Positions 24,801-39,800 of a stretch of 64,000 nt of DNA are shown here, one piece after another. The notes under the pieces are model-generated. The model ran no database searches, was not told where the DNA came from, and saw nothing but the letters and a program-made list of their open reading frames with translations. The position numbers and the translations under genes are program-made. This DNA comes from Phylloscopus collybita (lineage: Eukaryota; Chordata; Aves; Passeriformes; Phylloscopidae). Location: positions 1,922,001-1,986,000 of the forward strand of contig JAJNNQ010000006.1 in assembly GCA_027886175.1 (NCBI GenBank). Direction: 5' to 3'. The first letter of the stretch is position 1. Each line of letters begins with the position of its first letter.

Positions 24801-27800
24801 GGTGACACCTAAACCATGTAAAGAAAAAAATCCAATTACTAACCTAATTGAGCAACTTTAGTATTTGAGATGCCAGAACCTTTTAAAGTTGAGACCAAAA
24901 GAAAGTAAAGACATATTGATAACACAGATGAAACCCACAGAGCAGAAAATATTTAAATTTTAATTATTCTGAGGAAAAAATACTCAATAATTTAGCTTTA
25001 TTTCCTCATATCCTTACAGTCACATCTCATTTAATAAAATTAATAAGAGATGTTGGTCACTTAGATATATTTTCCACCAACTTAAAAAGAGAAAAAAACA
25101 CCCCAGACCAACCAAAAACCCCTAAACCCACACATCTTTCTGCTTACAATAAGACTACTTGAAGATGTGCAACAAGGCTGAATAATATCCTCTGTAAGGA
25201 AGTAGCAGAAGTTTCTGGAAACACTTACTTTATCTTCAAAATATACCCAACACAAAGAAGAGCTCAGTTACAACTTGTTCTAACATCAGCTCATCTTAAA
25301 ACCATCTTCACACACCGTGTATTGAGGCTGTTTTCATTTCAGCTAACCTTTGGCACATCAATCAGACTGAAACCAGAACACAGAACTATGTTCTACAACC
25401 CACAAAGTTGTAACAAGATTCTGGATAGACCCTATGTTCTACTTCATAGAAGCAGAACATGGGGAGAACATAAGGAGAAAGAAAGAATAGCAAATGCATT
25501 GAGCCCAAGATTTTTAGTGTTCTTCGTGACTCTCTCCCAAGATTGATGTGTCTAGTTTGAGTATCTTCTTCAGCAATTTGAACGCAGCCATGTGGATGCA
25601 TTGCCATGGCTCCTTAACAATTGTTCAAAAAAGTTAAGCTCTGCATGTAAGTTCAGACTTTAAACAAGCTGATCAAAGTTCCATACCTTATGTTATTAAA
25701 TTCATGTAAGCATCAGTAACTAGTACTTCCCCAAAGGCTCCAAATTTCAGTGCCTTAAGAGGATTATGTAGCGCATTCATCTAAGAATACATTCTGACAC
25801 TTGACTGACATCCATTATGATGAATAGGGACAACAGAGTTGTCACCTTGTTTTGAAGACTACAAAGGCAAAGAATTAACAAAAAAAAATAATGTACAGTG
25901 TACATGATAAGAACAGCAGTATATGCAAGAGCTGACATTACCTTCTACAGCATCCTTGGAATCTTCATCTTTATCTTCTGTTCCATCACTGTATTTTGAT
26001 TAAGAAAACAAAAAATATGAATACAATCCAATATATGCACTACATGTAGTAAATTCTAAGACTGCAATGAAGGTCAAACAAGGAAGATCATAGAAGAATT
26101 AAGGAGTGATCATGAAAAACAGCTTTGCTTCTCACACCATTTCATGTTGTAAACAGACTTATCATCAACTTCTCAAGATTTGCTCTTAGGAAAAGAAGGG
26201 AGAAGAGAGAAACAACAGAGGTGTTAAAGGTGCTACTTATTGATTTTAATAGTTTTGCTTCCTATGTGGAAAGGTTGAGCCATGTTATGTCACAGATATG
26301 AATAGCTATAGGTAAGCCATAAGTGGTCTATAAAAACCAATTACTAAGCAATTCTGAAAGTTTACACAAGCTAAAGAAAAAAAAAAAAAAAAACAAACAG
26401 AAATCCTGTAGGAAGTAAGCTCTAGTCTGCATGAAAAAAAGTAAATATAAAGACTTGTAAAACTGCAGGCAAGAACATGCAAAAAAGGGACCTTTTTGCA
26501 AGCAAAACACATTCATCAGTTTTAGAGCAGAAAAATTTAATCATTCAGGGTGGATTAATTAATGAAAAAATCATATTGTGATTAAGTGAGAAGAATGTGA
26601 ACAATGTATCAGCATAATAAAAATATACTGTATTTTTATTTTCAAAAATGATGATTTCATGCATTAATTATGAGAAATCCATCTGGTTTACATTTCTCAA
26701 CTCAACCAACCTGTCTGATGTTGGAAAGGATAAATTCTCCTCATACATATCCCCTTCTAAACCAAGACTGCTCCAGCTACTGCTGTTACCATTACTGCCA
26801 GGAGAAGAAGAGAAGACAGCTGAACTAGAAAAGAACAATAGCTCAAACTAGAACCTTCATTTTCCTTACAACTCTTTTGTCAAGACATTTAATGCAAGAG
26901 CACTGAAACTCTCTAGACAGGTTTGCTGGATCAAACATGACTCCCAGTGCTATCCAGAGCAGCAACGTGCACAATAATGCAAAACTACACTGGTCCAAGT
27001 ATTAATTTGTACTCATTAATTTTTCAGATCAGTGCTAGCAGGAATTCTCTCCTCAGGTCTAAGCATATCACTTGTTATTTAAAAAGCTCAACAATTTCAA
27101 AAGGTTTACTCATAGGAAAATGGATTACATCTGTATTATTTGCTTAAGGAGCAGCTAGCAGTGAATAAAATTATGTGTTGTGAAGACAAATTCACATAAA
27201 AAATCCTTCCATCTCACTCCAAAACCCCAGTAACGATCTTCAACAGCCTGATGAGAAGGAATTCCGAGAACACACATTTATTTTTAATTTTTTAAAATAT
27301 TCTGCAAGCTGATCTTTAAAAAACCAGGAGGTTTATACATCTATGAAAACAACACTGAAAAGATTACTTTGCTCACAGTTCACAAAAATACTGCATTTAT
27401 TCTATGACTACATTCAACCCAATTCAAAGAAGTGAAAAAACTGAGCATGTTCTTACACTTCTTAATTTCAGTCATAAATAGCACAGTTTGTTAAGCCTGT
27501 CAATATGTACAAGATTGAGCAATTCATATGATTAAATCTCCATTCCCGAACTTCATACCTCCCCCTGAGCATGTCTGGAAGCCTTCCAAGAACAGAACTT
27601 CCAAATATCCAACATTCTTCAAGAAAGTAGACTACCAGAGATGGCATGAGAAGCCGCAGAGTAACTGCAGAGAACAACTGCTGCAGTAAGATGCTTTCTC
27701 CACCTAAGTCTTACGTGATTGTTGAAGCTCATTTCCACTCATACCACTCAAGCCAAATAGCAAAATGGTGGAAGAAAACATGTCAAAAGACAGACACTGA

Positions 27801-30800
27801 TATCTTTCAAGTGTTTGCCAGTAACATTGCCACCTATCAGTGTCCCTTGCTCTCCAGCATGCCTGCTTGGATCCCAATTTCAAAACAGTGAACAGCATGT
27901 TAGCAAGTCTATAATATAAACACACTCAAATAACATGAAAAAAAGTTTAAAAAGTTGAAAATGCCTTATTCAGTACATTGTTGCTAATTCAGACTACATG
28001 TCCAAAGACAACTCAAAGAATCCTCTTGTTGTGCAAACAAGAAAAAAGAAAATTAAAGAGCAGAGGCTTCTGAAGAAATCAACTCGCAGAGAATGCAAAC
28101 CTGGTCTAACAAACAATTCTCAAGCTACTGTGTGACACTATCACACTCTACATGAAGTGTTAAATTTGGCTTAAAATAGTTAAATTACAGGTATAAAAAA
28201 ATTAATATAGCCTATTGGTGTCAATACTTTGCACTCACAGCATCTCTTTCACTGGAAGTTACAGATGCAGAACACAAACAGAAATGAAAGCTGCCCTGGT
28301 TCTCAGACTAAAGGATAAAGAATTTGTAACCTAACAGTAACCTCTGCACACTACTGTTCTGATCAGGTAAGAGACTTAATGGACTTTACAGAGGCCAGTC
28401 TTGGTCTGAAATAATCAAATATACTGAACCATATGATTACAGTGAGGTATGAGAAAGGGATGAGACCTTTTTCTAGTTAATAGCCAAATTAGCAGTCTTT
28501 AAAATAAACTCCTGTAACTACAAAACAAGCAGCAAACAGACAAAGGCATCATAATGCCTCTGTAATGGTTCATGCAGCTTCTCAACAGGAGCCAGGAGAA
28601 TAACAAGAAAAGCAAGAGGCTTCTGCTCTGAGTTATAACCACACCTGGATGCTGAAAGAAAAGCCTATGTCTATGCCTACGCTTATGCCTACACATCAAC
28701 TAGAGAGAAAGCTTAAGAACTTTTTAATTCTAAATTTAAGTCACTAGATTTAGGCACAAAAAGCAAAAGACATATGCATTTCCCTGCATAACTAATAAAT
28801 AACTAACTAGCAAGTTCTCTAAATAACTTTCATCTTAATGGAAGCTGCCCACAGGAAGCCGGGGGCGTTTCTTGTTTTGCTTTGCTTGTGCATGGCTTTT
28901 GCTTTACCTGTTAAACTGTCTTTATCTCAAGCCATGACTGTTCTGACTTACAGTCTTCCAATTCTCAGCCCTATCCCACCTTGGCAGGAGTGACAGACTG
29001 GCTGGGTGGGGCTTAGCTGTCAGCTGGGGTCAAACCACAACAAGGTATTTATTATTACTGAATCTGGTCTTGTTACAGATCTCCCCCTGGCTATCTTTTT
29101 CTACACAAGGCAACAACCCTAGCTCCTTCCTTCCACCTGATAAACCTCAGCAACACAGATGCTGTTACCCAGCCACAATTAGTTCTGTAAAAACCAGCTG
29201 CTCAATTTGCACATGCCTGTTTCCTCCATCAACACCTTGCTATCCAAATTATGCCTCCCCTTTTATGAGTAACATGTTATTTCAGGCCATTCCTCTTCTA
29301 ATGAGCCACAGGCTTTCTTCCAAGTTACATAAATTACCTTATTTTCTTTTATATCTATTTTGGGAATGATAAACAAATAACAAATACAACACAGGCACTA
29401 CTGGTCCAGATTTTTTTTATACTTATTCTCATTATCAGCTAATCTATATTTTATTGTGTATTTGTAACTGCCAATATAGCAAATATTCTTCCTTATACTC
29501 AGATTTTCATCATCATTTTCACTTGTTCAAGACATGATGTTTTACTAAAATAACACCAAGTTGATGTATTCTTTTACAAAATTATTAAGGTGTATGAGTG
29601 ATAAATTATAGTAGTGGTTTGATTAAATTATTTAGTCAAACAAAACATGAAAAATACTGCAGACATTTAACTGAGTACTGGTTCACATTGGTACCAAATA
29701 ACCTATTTGGATATTACTTAAGGAGGTATAAGAAGGAGTCTCCCATACTTCCTTTAATTTCAGCAATGATGGACGTACTACCCAAAGGAAAAAATCTGTC
29801 TCCCATTTCTGCTATTCTTCAACAGAAATGCTGAACTTTTTAATATCAATCATAAAAACCCTAAGTTTATTATTATTCGTTCCTCATACATTCTTTATAT
29901 AGAAGCTCAGGACACAACTCTCAGTATAATTCTCCCTGGAAACAGGCAGAGACATTGCAAATTTTAGAACTGCCATTCTAATCTTTGTTAGTTATCTCTC
30001 AGTCAGGGACAGTGCAATGAGAAGCTCTGTAGAAAAAATTACTACCCTGAACAGGTAAGTTCCAACATTACACACCTGCAAGTCCATGGTTAGCAGTATA
30101 TGAATACTCCACCAATGTCAGTTAAAACAGCTTATAAATTCCAGTCCCAAAAAGACAAAAATAGCTGTAAAAGCTCATCATGTAAATCAAGCTATTACTT
30201 TTTTCCAAAAAAATGAATTTATGTAAAATATTTTCTCAAGGATTAAGTTTTCATATTTTAGAGCACAACTTACAAACTCTAATCTCTAGCTGTATTTTAC
30301 ACCGGGTGGCTGTTTTTAAAATGCTTACATCTTTTGCTAAGCATCTTTTTGTAAGCATCTTTTACTTAAATTTTATATGTATGGTTTTACTTGACATGAT
30401 TACCTGGCATCAATGACAATGCACTCTCTATATAATTTACAGAGTACGAACGTTCATGGCCAACATGTAAGAAAACAAAATCATAATATTCGAGCCATTT
30501 TTAATAAAAAAGTCATTGTGTGTTGAAGACAAAAATAATCTCTTCTCCCCCAAGCCCTAGGAGAAATATCACTTGATGACAAGTTATTTGATGTCAAGGT
30601 AACTGTTTAACTATACTAAATCTTTATAATTACCTGTCACTTAGGTGAAGAAAACTGCTGCTCTCATCAGGATGTTCATCTTCAAAACTTAGATTGGACC
30701 AACTCCCAGTGCTATCATCACCAATACTAAGACTCATCTGCTGGCTAATAACAGATTCAACAGAGTGAAATCCTTCTCTTCCAACAGAGCTAAACAAAAA

Positions 30801-33800
30801 TTTAAGAAAAAACATCACTGCATTTCATGCTGATCTGTGTTTAGTTCATTCACAGCAATTTAACACCATTCCAAAGACATTAAATTCCATTGGAAAAGAA
30901 AAGGTGGCAAAGCCCTTAATTTGTGTCCTATTATTAACACAAGAAATAGTGCAACCAAATTAAACTGAAACATCAACAGGCTTAGGTCAGGGATTGCTAT
31001 TTGGAATTCTTTCATTAGAAATGAAAGAGAGTGGTACAAAGAATTCTCTCATTTGGAATATTATTTGCTATGAAGCACAAAAGGCACTGTAGCTCTGCAG
31101 ACTGCAAATCAAGGTACACTTTTCAAGCAGAAGACTTACCATTTCTGAACTTGTTCACCCTAGGACTGTTTGACTATTTTCCCTGGCCTGCCTTCAGTAC
31201 AAGCAGCTAAGTGGTCTGCTACTCAGGGCAAGTGCTGAAGTATAAAATGGTGACTAAAACACTAGGATTCCATTTTTTTTAAAGCTTTCTGCAGAAAAGT
31301 ATTTGTTTTCCTCCCTCAAGTAAGTGTAGCAATGCATGACTTGTACAGAATTTTTTCCCCTCAGAAAGTAAGTTTAATTTTTTTTATACAAAAAACAATC
31401 AAGCAACCATACCTCATAGAAGTTAATCTTTAGATGACACTTTAAAAAATCCATTTAAAGAAGTTTGAACTCCTTATTTAAAAAAACAAACAAACAAACA
31501 AAAAACCCCAAAACAACAAAAAACCCACACAAAATGAGAACATGCAGCTATGAACTAACTTTCATGTGCACACTGTGATTATCCATATATATATATATCA
31601 GTAAGAAGTTCAAGAAGAATGATCAGCCTACTCCCACATAGCAAGCAGCCACAGTAACATTCACTATTTAAAAAGCCAGCCTTAACCACATCATTCCTAA
31701 CACTTTGCTCCAGTAAGCGCAAGTTTGTACAAATACGTAGGTGAACTGGAACCCATCAGGATAATAAAAAAGGTCATTTTTCCCATTTTTATTTATAGTT
31801 ATACCAGCACCAGTTCTCTACATCACACAAGGCAGTTTCTCAAGGAACATATGCATTATGTACCACACACTAGATAACAGCAGAAGAAATATTTCTAAAT
31901 TCTGTCACAGCAAAATTCTAATATCACCTCCTTGTCCCAAATTTAATAATAAATCATATCTCTTCGAACCCTGTATTTTGTTGTTGGCATATTCATGTTA
32001 GACTTTTTAAATAAATTGTCATCTTTGACACCATATATACAGAAAAACATCACCACATGACTTTCTTTTTTTTGTCACACATTGAGTAGGACTCAACCCT
32101 GTTGTGCAAACACCACTAATATACTACTCAAGAGCACTCTTGTGCTGTTACTATGTATATGTTTCATATCAAACCTTGAAAAATTTAGTTCAGTCCCACT
32201 GTGGCCTTTAGCCATTGAACATATAAAAATCCATTTATTGTTTATCATGATGCCCCTCTAAACACCAGAGAAAGAAACCAGTGTGAAGAATTTCCCTCAA
32301 AAAAACACCCAAACCTAGGAATATAAGTATTACTTCAAAATTAGAAAGGTACAAATTGCTCTTGGACCTGAAAAGATTTCACTCTGATCAGAGAACAATC
32401 TGTTATAGGAAACAGTTGTTTGCCACAAATTTACTGTGACAAGTATTTCCTATTTAGAGACCTATTAAAGTAAAGAGTATGTTACCCTTTGCTAAATACA
32501 CAACAGTTTGAAGTCAATTCTAGTAAGTTGTTTTTTCTTGAAGTAACAGGTTTTCTTTTTTTTTTTCCTTCTAGTAGTAAAGACACTATCACAACACAGC
32601 CATAATAAAAAAATGAAGTCTTCATACTACAGAGCAATGGCTCATTTGACCAGCATCAGAAGTTGAAGAGGAATTATGAACAGGGAACAAACCTGGATTC
32701 TGTCATGGCTCAAAGATCAACAAAACCTGTAAGGACTAGTACGTATAACTGTAGGTACTATTTTGATGTTCCACGTATTATTCACCTATTGGAACATATG
32801 TGTGCTGATACACATAGCATCCTTGGTTTCAAGCTCACATAGGTGGAAAAAGGCTTTTTTCCCCTAGTTCTGAGTCATTTAAATATAACCAGAAGAATAA
32901 AAAGAAAGCATTCAGAACATATAGTGTATCTTTTTAAGAAAAAATATGCATTAAAATTCCTTCTAAGCACATATTTGCATTAACAACCTTTTTCTGGTAC
33001 AAAACGCAACAAATAAGAGAAAATTTTATTACCTTATGGTAACTGCCTGACCAATATTAGTCATAGCTGATGTCATTATTTCAGTAGTAAGGCTTTCAGC
33101 AAAACTGACTCCATCTTGTCCAATACCACTGTCAGCTGTCAGACTTGTGTAACTCAGCTCTCTTTCTGCTTTCTCTACAGCCGCAGTAGCCCCCTTGTCA
33201 GAAAACACTGTCCTCTGTTCTGCATCAACATGAATTTTGGGAATATCGAGCTGAAATACTCTTGAATTTTGACAGGCACCACCCAGTCCAGAATGAAGAA
33301 AATGCCTCACTGGAATGCAGGATTCTTGGGCAGGTAGATGATGGGACATACTTTCTGTACAGTACCGATGTTCCTTCACACTGCAGCATCTACAGACAGT
33401 TCCAGAAAAAGGAGACAGTTTCTCAGTATATGAGAGCTTATCCCCATTTTTTCTGTTTTCAGCCACATGGAGAACAGCTGACTCTAAACTCATTTCTAGA
33501 GTATCATCTGCTACTTTCCTAGCATATTGTTCTATAGCTTGTATTATGCCTTCACTGTAGCCGTTTTCATTTATATTACCTGTACTATGATAGAGTTTAT
33601 GATCTGGGGAGAAAGGACGAAATGTCCTAGAAAACCTTGTTTTAATGATATCCTCTGTGACTTCACCAAATTCAGTCTTCTTATATAGACAGGAATCTGT
33701 TAGAGACTTTGGCAAACATCCTCCCGACATTTTCAGTTTCTTCCTGACATCACAAGTGATACTGTGAGCAAGGGATTCTGAAAAATGTAAAAACTCTGTA

Positions 33801-36800
33801 CATTCCATTCTCTGTGCACCGACACGCCTCTCGAACATTTGGCCTTCACAGCGATGAATGCTGCTTTTCACTTGCTGTACTGCATCTTTATTCCCTGCTT
33901 TCATCACCTCCAGCTTCCCATTTACCTGTGCATTTTGCCCAGGAAATGTCTTTCTGCTGTATCTGAATTTGGTTTTTCTAGCAGCTTGCTGCAAGCCTGA
34001 TTTGATAGACCTGTAAGCAAGTCTGCTGGCGTACTGATCCACTAACAGCTCAGTGCTACCTCCTTCTCTTTTCAGAACCCGGATAACATGATCTGCGTAC
34101 TCGTCCGTCACACTTTCACAGCTCGGGTACTTGGAAGTCAAACCTGTCGTGCCTGAACCTTGTGGTAAAGGAAGCACAGACGAATCTCCCTCCCCTGGCC
34201 ACTGGTCCTGTACTGGCCCACACCATTCTTTTGAACTGCCATCTTTATCGCCTTTTCTCACACAAAAGCAATCCACCTGGCAGTTAATCCGCTTCAACCT
34301 CAACAGCTTGCAATGCCTTGACTTCACTACTTTCTTGGCCTCATTGATGACTTTTCCTGCCATATCACCTGCATAATTCCACAAGGAATTACATGTCTCT
34401 TCTGGGATATTTACAAATGCAGTATATCTACATCTTTTCTTCTGCATCCCTAACTGAGCCTGCCTACCAGCTTCTCTTTCATTTGTTTTGCCACCTAAAT
34501 GGGAAGCAGCCATTTCAGTCGCTACTGAAATTATGCGGCTAGCTAGGCAATCTGCATACTGAATTGTTTTTGCTGAATGCTCCTCTCTCTCAACAGGCAT
34601 TTCAGAATGATCTTCATCTTCACTACTTTCCACTTCCTCAGAAAGTGACCGCATGAGTTTCAGCATAAATTCCTCATTTTCCAAAGAGTCGTGTTCCGTT
34701 TCAGACGAATCAGTAACAGATGGATTGTAGGGTGTAGAAGGTGGTGTTGCAGGTGCAAATTCCTTTGCTAATTCTCCCTTGAGTTTCTTGGACAGTTTTT
34801 TTAGGTTCCTTTCAGAACTACCTTGACATGGTACTAGAGGAGTCGGTGGGGGTGTATCAGGCATTAAACAGGTATTTCCATGTTTCAGGCTTGATTTTTC
34901 TTCCGCCTGCAAAGTACCTTCACTTCCAAGCATCTCTGAAGAAAAGCTATTTGCATGCAGAAAACAATCAGTCTGCCTGTAACTCAAAGCTCCTGCTGAC
35001 AGTTTCTGGGTATCGCTTTTTTTGGAAGGCTTGTTTAAGCATGTTACTGAACAACTTCCTGTGTCAGTACAGTCCTCTAGAACATGCCTAGCAAAAGTCA
35101 CCGTGGAACAAGGTGGGGGTGATTTTGAAGAAAACTTCTTTCCTTTTTGTTCTGGCCAACAATCTTTAGATTCTAAAAAGCACTGAACAGAATGAGTTGG
35201 AGTAAGAAATTTACATGGATTATTCAAAGGCAACTGCTGTTCCACAATTATAGAAACATTACTTTGTTTCTCAGCTTCTTGCTTCTTTACCACACATTGT
35301 TCTCTTCGATTGGTATCTCTGTAAGTCTGTGAGCCCACATTACATGTTAAGTTCTCACTGGTGTTGCATAACAGAGTTTTACTTTCTTCCACAGATTGTT
35401 TTATGACATACTTGCCCAAATGATCTGCAAACATGCTCTTTCGGGAGTCTTCACCAGTACCTTCCACATAAGGATTTTTATCTACTACTTTTCTTGTTAA
35501 AAAATCTGAATACTCTTCTACTGCTTTTGTTACTCTAGATGAGGTTATGGTTTCATAAGCTTCATTTACTATCATATCTACCATAGTTCCAGAGAAAGCA
35601 TTAATGCCTTCTGACCCACTTGTTAATTCTGAATTATTGTTCATTCCAGATCTGCTATTTGTTAGTTTGGTATCATTCTGGTTACAAAAGAGTGATGGAG
35701 TACCTTCAGTACTTTGACTGTGATCCGAAGTCAGATAAATATTTCTGAAAGAAGCAACTTCCTCCTCTCTCATTCTGCTTGTGAAAAATGGATGAGTGGA
35801 GTCTTTGAATACTTTCGTACTGTCATCAGCATTTGGAACAGTGGATACTTTCGCTTTGTAAGCATCAGAGGAAACCTGTTGCTGACAAAGAGCACTTCCA
35901 GCTAAGGGAACAGGTATTGAACTCACAACACCAGAGGTACAAAATAGAGCTTGCTGTACGGTATATTCCTTCTTGGAGTCTTGGATTGGCTTTAGTGCTA
36001 CCCTGTCATTAAAATTAGGAGAAACTGTGGAAGTCTGTGTTGACTCTAACATACTTTCTGCACTAACATATTTGATATTGTCCATGGAAACACTAATGGC
36101 TGCTTGTGTAGTGAAGGTCACATCAACCTGAGATAGTTCAATAAATGCCTCCTGAATGACAGATTCAGACAAATCTCGGGCATAGGATCTTACCACTTTG
36201 TTTTCATAATCAAATGATGAGGGCTGTGCAGTAGGTGTTGATGGATATGAAAACTGGCATACTTCCATGATTCCTTCGAACACAAGTTCTTCAGCAAGGT
36301 CTGCAGCAAACCGTGCAACAGTGTTGGTAAATATTTGTTTCTTTACCTGACGCAATTCTTTCAAAGCACCAGTTATAGCTTCGCTCACCAAAAAGTTTGC
36401 TATGCCATTAATGGCACGCTCCTTCAGCGAGATTGCTCTACGTCTTCCAATCTCATAAAAAGCCATTTGAAAGACTGAAGAAGTCAACTTAGCAGCCAAA
36501 TGGCAAAGTGCATTTGTGCATGAAGAAACACCTTTTTGGAGGTCTTTAAATGCACTGCCAAAACTTTTTTCAACCAATTCAGTTGCAAATTTTTGAATGC
36601 TATCTCTTATCATTAGTGACTTATGTTTAGATTTTGCTTGCTTCTCTGGTTCCTTACTAGTTTTCATTTTGAGATCTGCAGCTTGCCTCCTCTTCTCTTT
36701 CAAAGTAACCCTTTTGTGCTTTGAATCACTCTCTGCACATGCTTGTTCTGATGAGGATGCAGAAGTGAAAACAGAACCCAGTATTTGACACGAAACGCTG

Positions 36801-39800
36801 TCAGCATACGCTGAGTAACTGTTATAAGCTGCACCACGGTGACTTTGACCTGTCCCATCTCCAGCAAGATTAATTCGACACAAACATTCGGAAGAACCGC
36901 AGCTCCCTAGGGGGCTGAAGGCCGATGTTCTAATGGGGCTGAAGAAGCCTCCATTCTCTTCCCCGGACGTTTTAACCGGGCGAGGGGAATCCGGGACCTC
37001 GAAGATGCTGCTGTATGGTGATTCCGGCTTACGAGGAGTTGGTTTCTTTACATTGGCTGGGAGAGTGGGACGATCAAACTTGAATTTCTGAGGATTCATT
37101 GTAATGCCTGCAGAAGACAATTTTTCATGTGCAGTCCTCCTTTTCTTGGCAGGATTCCCTAGGATGGGATCCCTAATAATTTTACAAGAGTTTTCCAAGG
37201 CTTGCTCCAGCTCATCAAACTGATCAAAACTATCAAAAAATTCACTCACTTCTGAATCTGAATCCTCTATACCATCTTTTACTACTGGAATTTTTGGCAG
37301 CTGAAGTTTTGCCTTCAAGCTTTTTTGATACCCTTCTTCATCTAAGAAGATGATGGGGCTTGGGCTGGAGCAATCTGACTCGGAGGATTCAGCTGGAGAC
37401 GAAGAAAACAATTTTTTATGTAAAAAATTAACACCTTGATCAGAAGGATTATATGGCTTATAGAAACTCCTTTGTATCCAAGGATCAGAAATTGAGGTTG
37501 TAACTGAATTCTTTACTGAGGACAGCTCCTTAAGTCCCAAAATATCAATCAAAGTAGTAGATCTGGCAGATGATTTTCGATGTGCAGAACCCACAATAAT
37601 CTTTGAGTCAACAGCTTCTAAGCACTGAGCAGGGATGGTCTGAGAAGCAGCATCTCGATGGTTTTGAGAAGTAAAGCTGCATGTACCTGAACAACAAAAA
37701 AAAGGTAGAAAGAGATTGCTTCAAAACCAAGAATTTCTACAGAACTACAGCAAACTAGACAGATTTTATTGGCAACTTATGGGTTTACTATTGTTGCAAA
37801 ATGCTAGCTCATCTTTCATGATTAAAGCAATCTTTCATTTTCTTTAAATCCTATTATATAAATCTAATCACTGACAAATTCATTTATTTTTTAGCACACA
37901 AAGTAGAACAAGATTTTATTTGATATCCATCTGACACTGAGATTAGAATCTTTGGTTTATGAGTTGGTAAGCTGTTGTGAAAAGAGAAAAAAATAATTTT
38001 TCAATTGCATAATATCCCTTTATAAGGCATGATTAATGTAAAAAAAATTACAATTTATTTACATTTACTTTCTTATTAAATCCCAACAGCCTAAATTTCA
38101 AACACCAATTTCTACAAATGTGCAAGAGCTTACCAGCACTCAGTATCTTTGAAGGTTCATCTTCATCTAAGTGTTCAAAAGCAGTGACAAAATCATCCTC
38201 AATTGAAGAAACTGACTGATTGGTGTCATCATCTTCTCCATGGGTTGGCTCTGTTTGATGTTTTTGTGAAGAGTTTATTTCCACTGCATATCTTATGCCT
38301 GTGGTATACTTGCTTAGCAAGGTAAATATATAATCAAATTTGATCCTTGGGAATGAAGGAGACAGTCTCATCACACAAAACACTTCAGGAAGCTGATTCT
38401 TGAAAAAGAGAGCAACAAGAAAACAAACACAGCAATCTTCAAGGGAATCCTTCAATGCATTTTTATGAAGAGTAAATAATTTTAAAATACTTTAAAAACA
38501 AGAAAATTATTTCAACAGTTTGTGTAGACTGATAGCTAGAATGACTGATTTTTGTAATGTCTGCATTCTGAATAAAACATTGCAATAATGTAACACAACC
38601 ACGATAACATGTACCCAAGAATCTTTTAAAGAATGTGTGTTAAAAATCTGTGGACGAACACAGTATTTCAGAGCATGTTTATGCTGTATAATATTTCAGT
38701 TTACAGGGTATCTGTTTCTTCAAGGTACTTTTAATCTTATATGTAATGTTTGTAATTGGAAAGAATATAATTAGTATGGTAATAATGGGAACAATATAAG
38801 AATAAAAATAATGGAAATTATATCGTTAACAGCTTTTGTAATTTTTTTAAGAGAAGTGATCACTGAGTTTTATGAACACCAGACACTCCCTTAATTTTGT
38901 GTACTTCTGTTTCAACAAAAAAAAAATCTGCTGAAGATGAAAGCTATCTGAGCAGAGCAGAGATAGGTAAGCTGACAAACTTCCTATTCTTTCCAAATTA
39001 CCCGTAAAAGGGACTATAGCCTAGTGGAGGCATGGGATCAGCACCATAATTAAATGTTTGTTAAGTATTTTCTGTAAACAATACAGCATGGTTTATTTTC
39101 ATGAAACAACAGAAATATTAGTACTACTGTGGCTAAGATGGCCCAAAAACAAGACAGAGTGTAATAAGACTAAACTCTTTAGCAGGCAAAATGTAATGTT
39201 TCTGACATGCAAGAAAACACAAACATTTTACCTGATGTTTCAAGACGTAAGGTTTTGCCAAGGTTTTCTTTATGTCTTTTAGAAATACAGCCTCATTTTC
39301 TTTCAATTTGTGCAACTGGAGTGATTTCAGAACATCTGGAAGCTCTACAGACACAGCTGACAACTCCTGATTTTAAATAGAGAACATTGAGAACACAAAA
39401 TCAAAAAAACATCATGCAAATGACAATGGGGTTGATTTCACACCTCTCCATAATCCTAACTGCTTCTAATTCTGGTAAAGTTTTTCTTTTCTTCCCTATT
39501 TCTTACTCTTCTTTTCCCTCCACTTACTCTCTCAAATTGTGATGTAAAGCTTGTGTAAACAAAATTTACTTCAGTCCATACTTGGAAAATGCCTAAAAGT
39601 CATAAAGCAAAATCTTTAAAGTGCTGAAAAGCAGCTGCATGTCCCACAAAATACTCAACTACACTGACCTCAGCTATGGATGGTTGTCAATAGATCTCTA
39701 CATGCTCTTTGTGGGCTTTTATTGGAACAGCGCTCTAGCTCCCTATCACCGAAACATGAGCAAGGCACTTCTTTAATATGACCTTGGACAACCTTTAGAT

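Larger units (their letters stand above)
30790..33032 (-). other. AKAP11 intron 7
   Basis: AT-rich intron between the giant exon and exon 8. It contains an (AAAC)-type simple repeat and a short TA repeat, and no other recognised element. Confidence 0.8.

Noticed and set aside
37592..37594. GTG at the head of the 1,521-codon frame as an AKAP11 start
   Set aside because: The frame continues upstream to a good splice acceptor at 37687-37688 and joins exon 6 in phase; the true start is the ATG at 50166.
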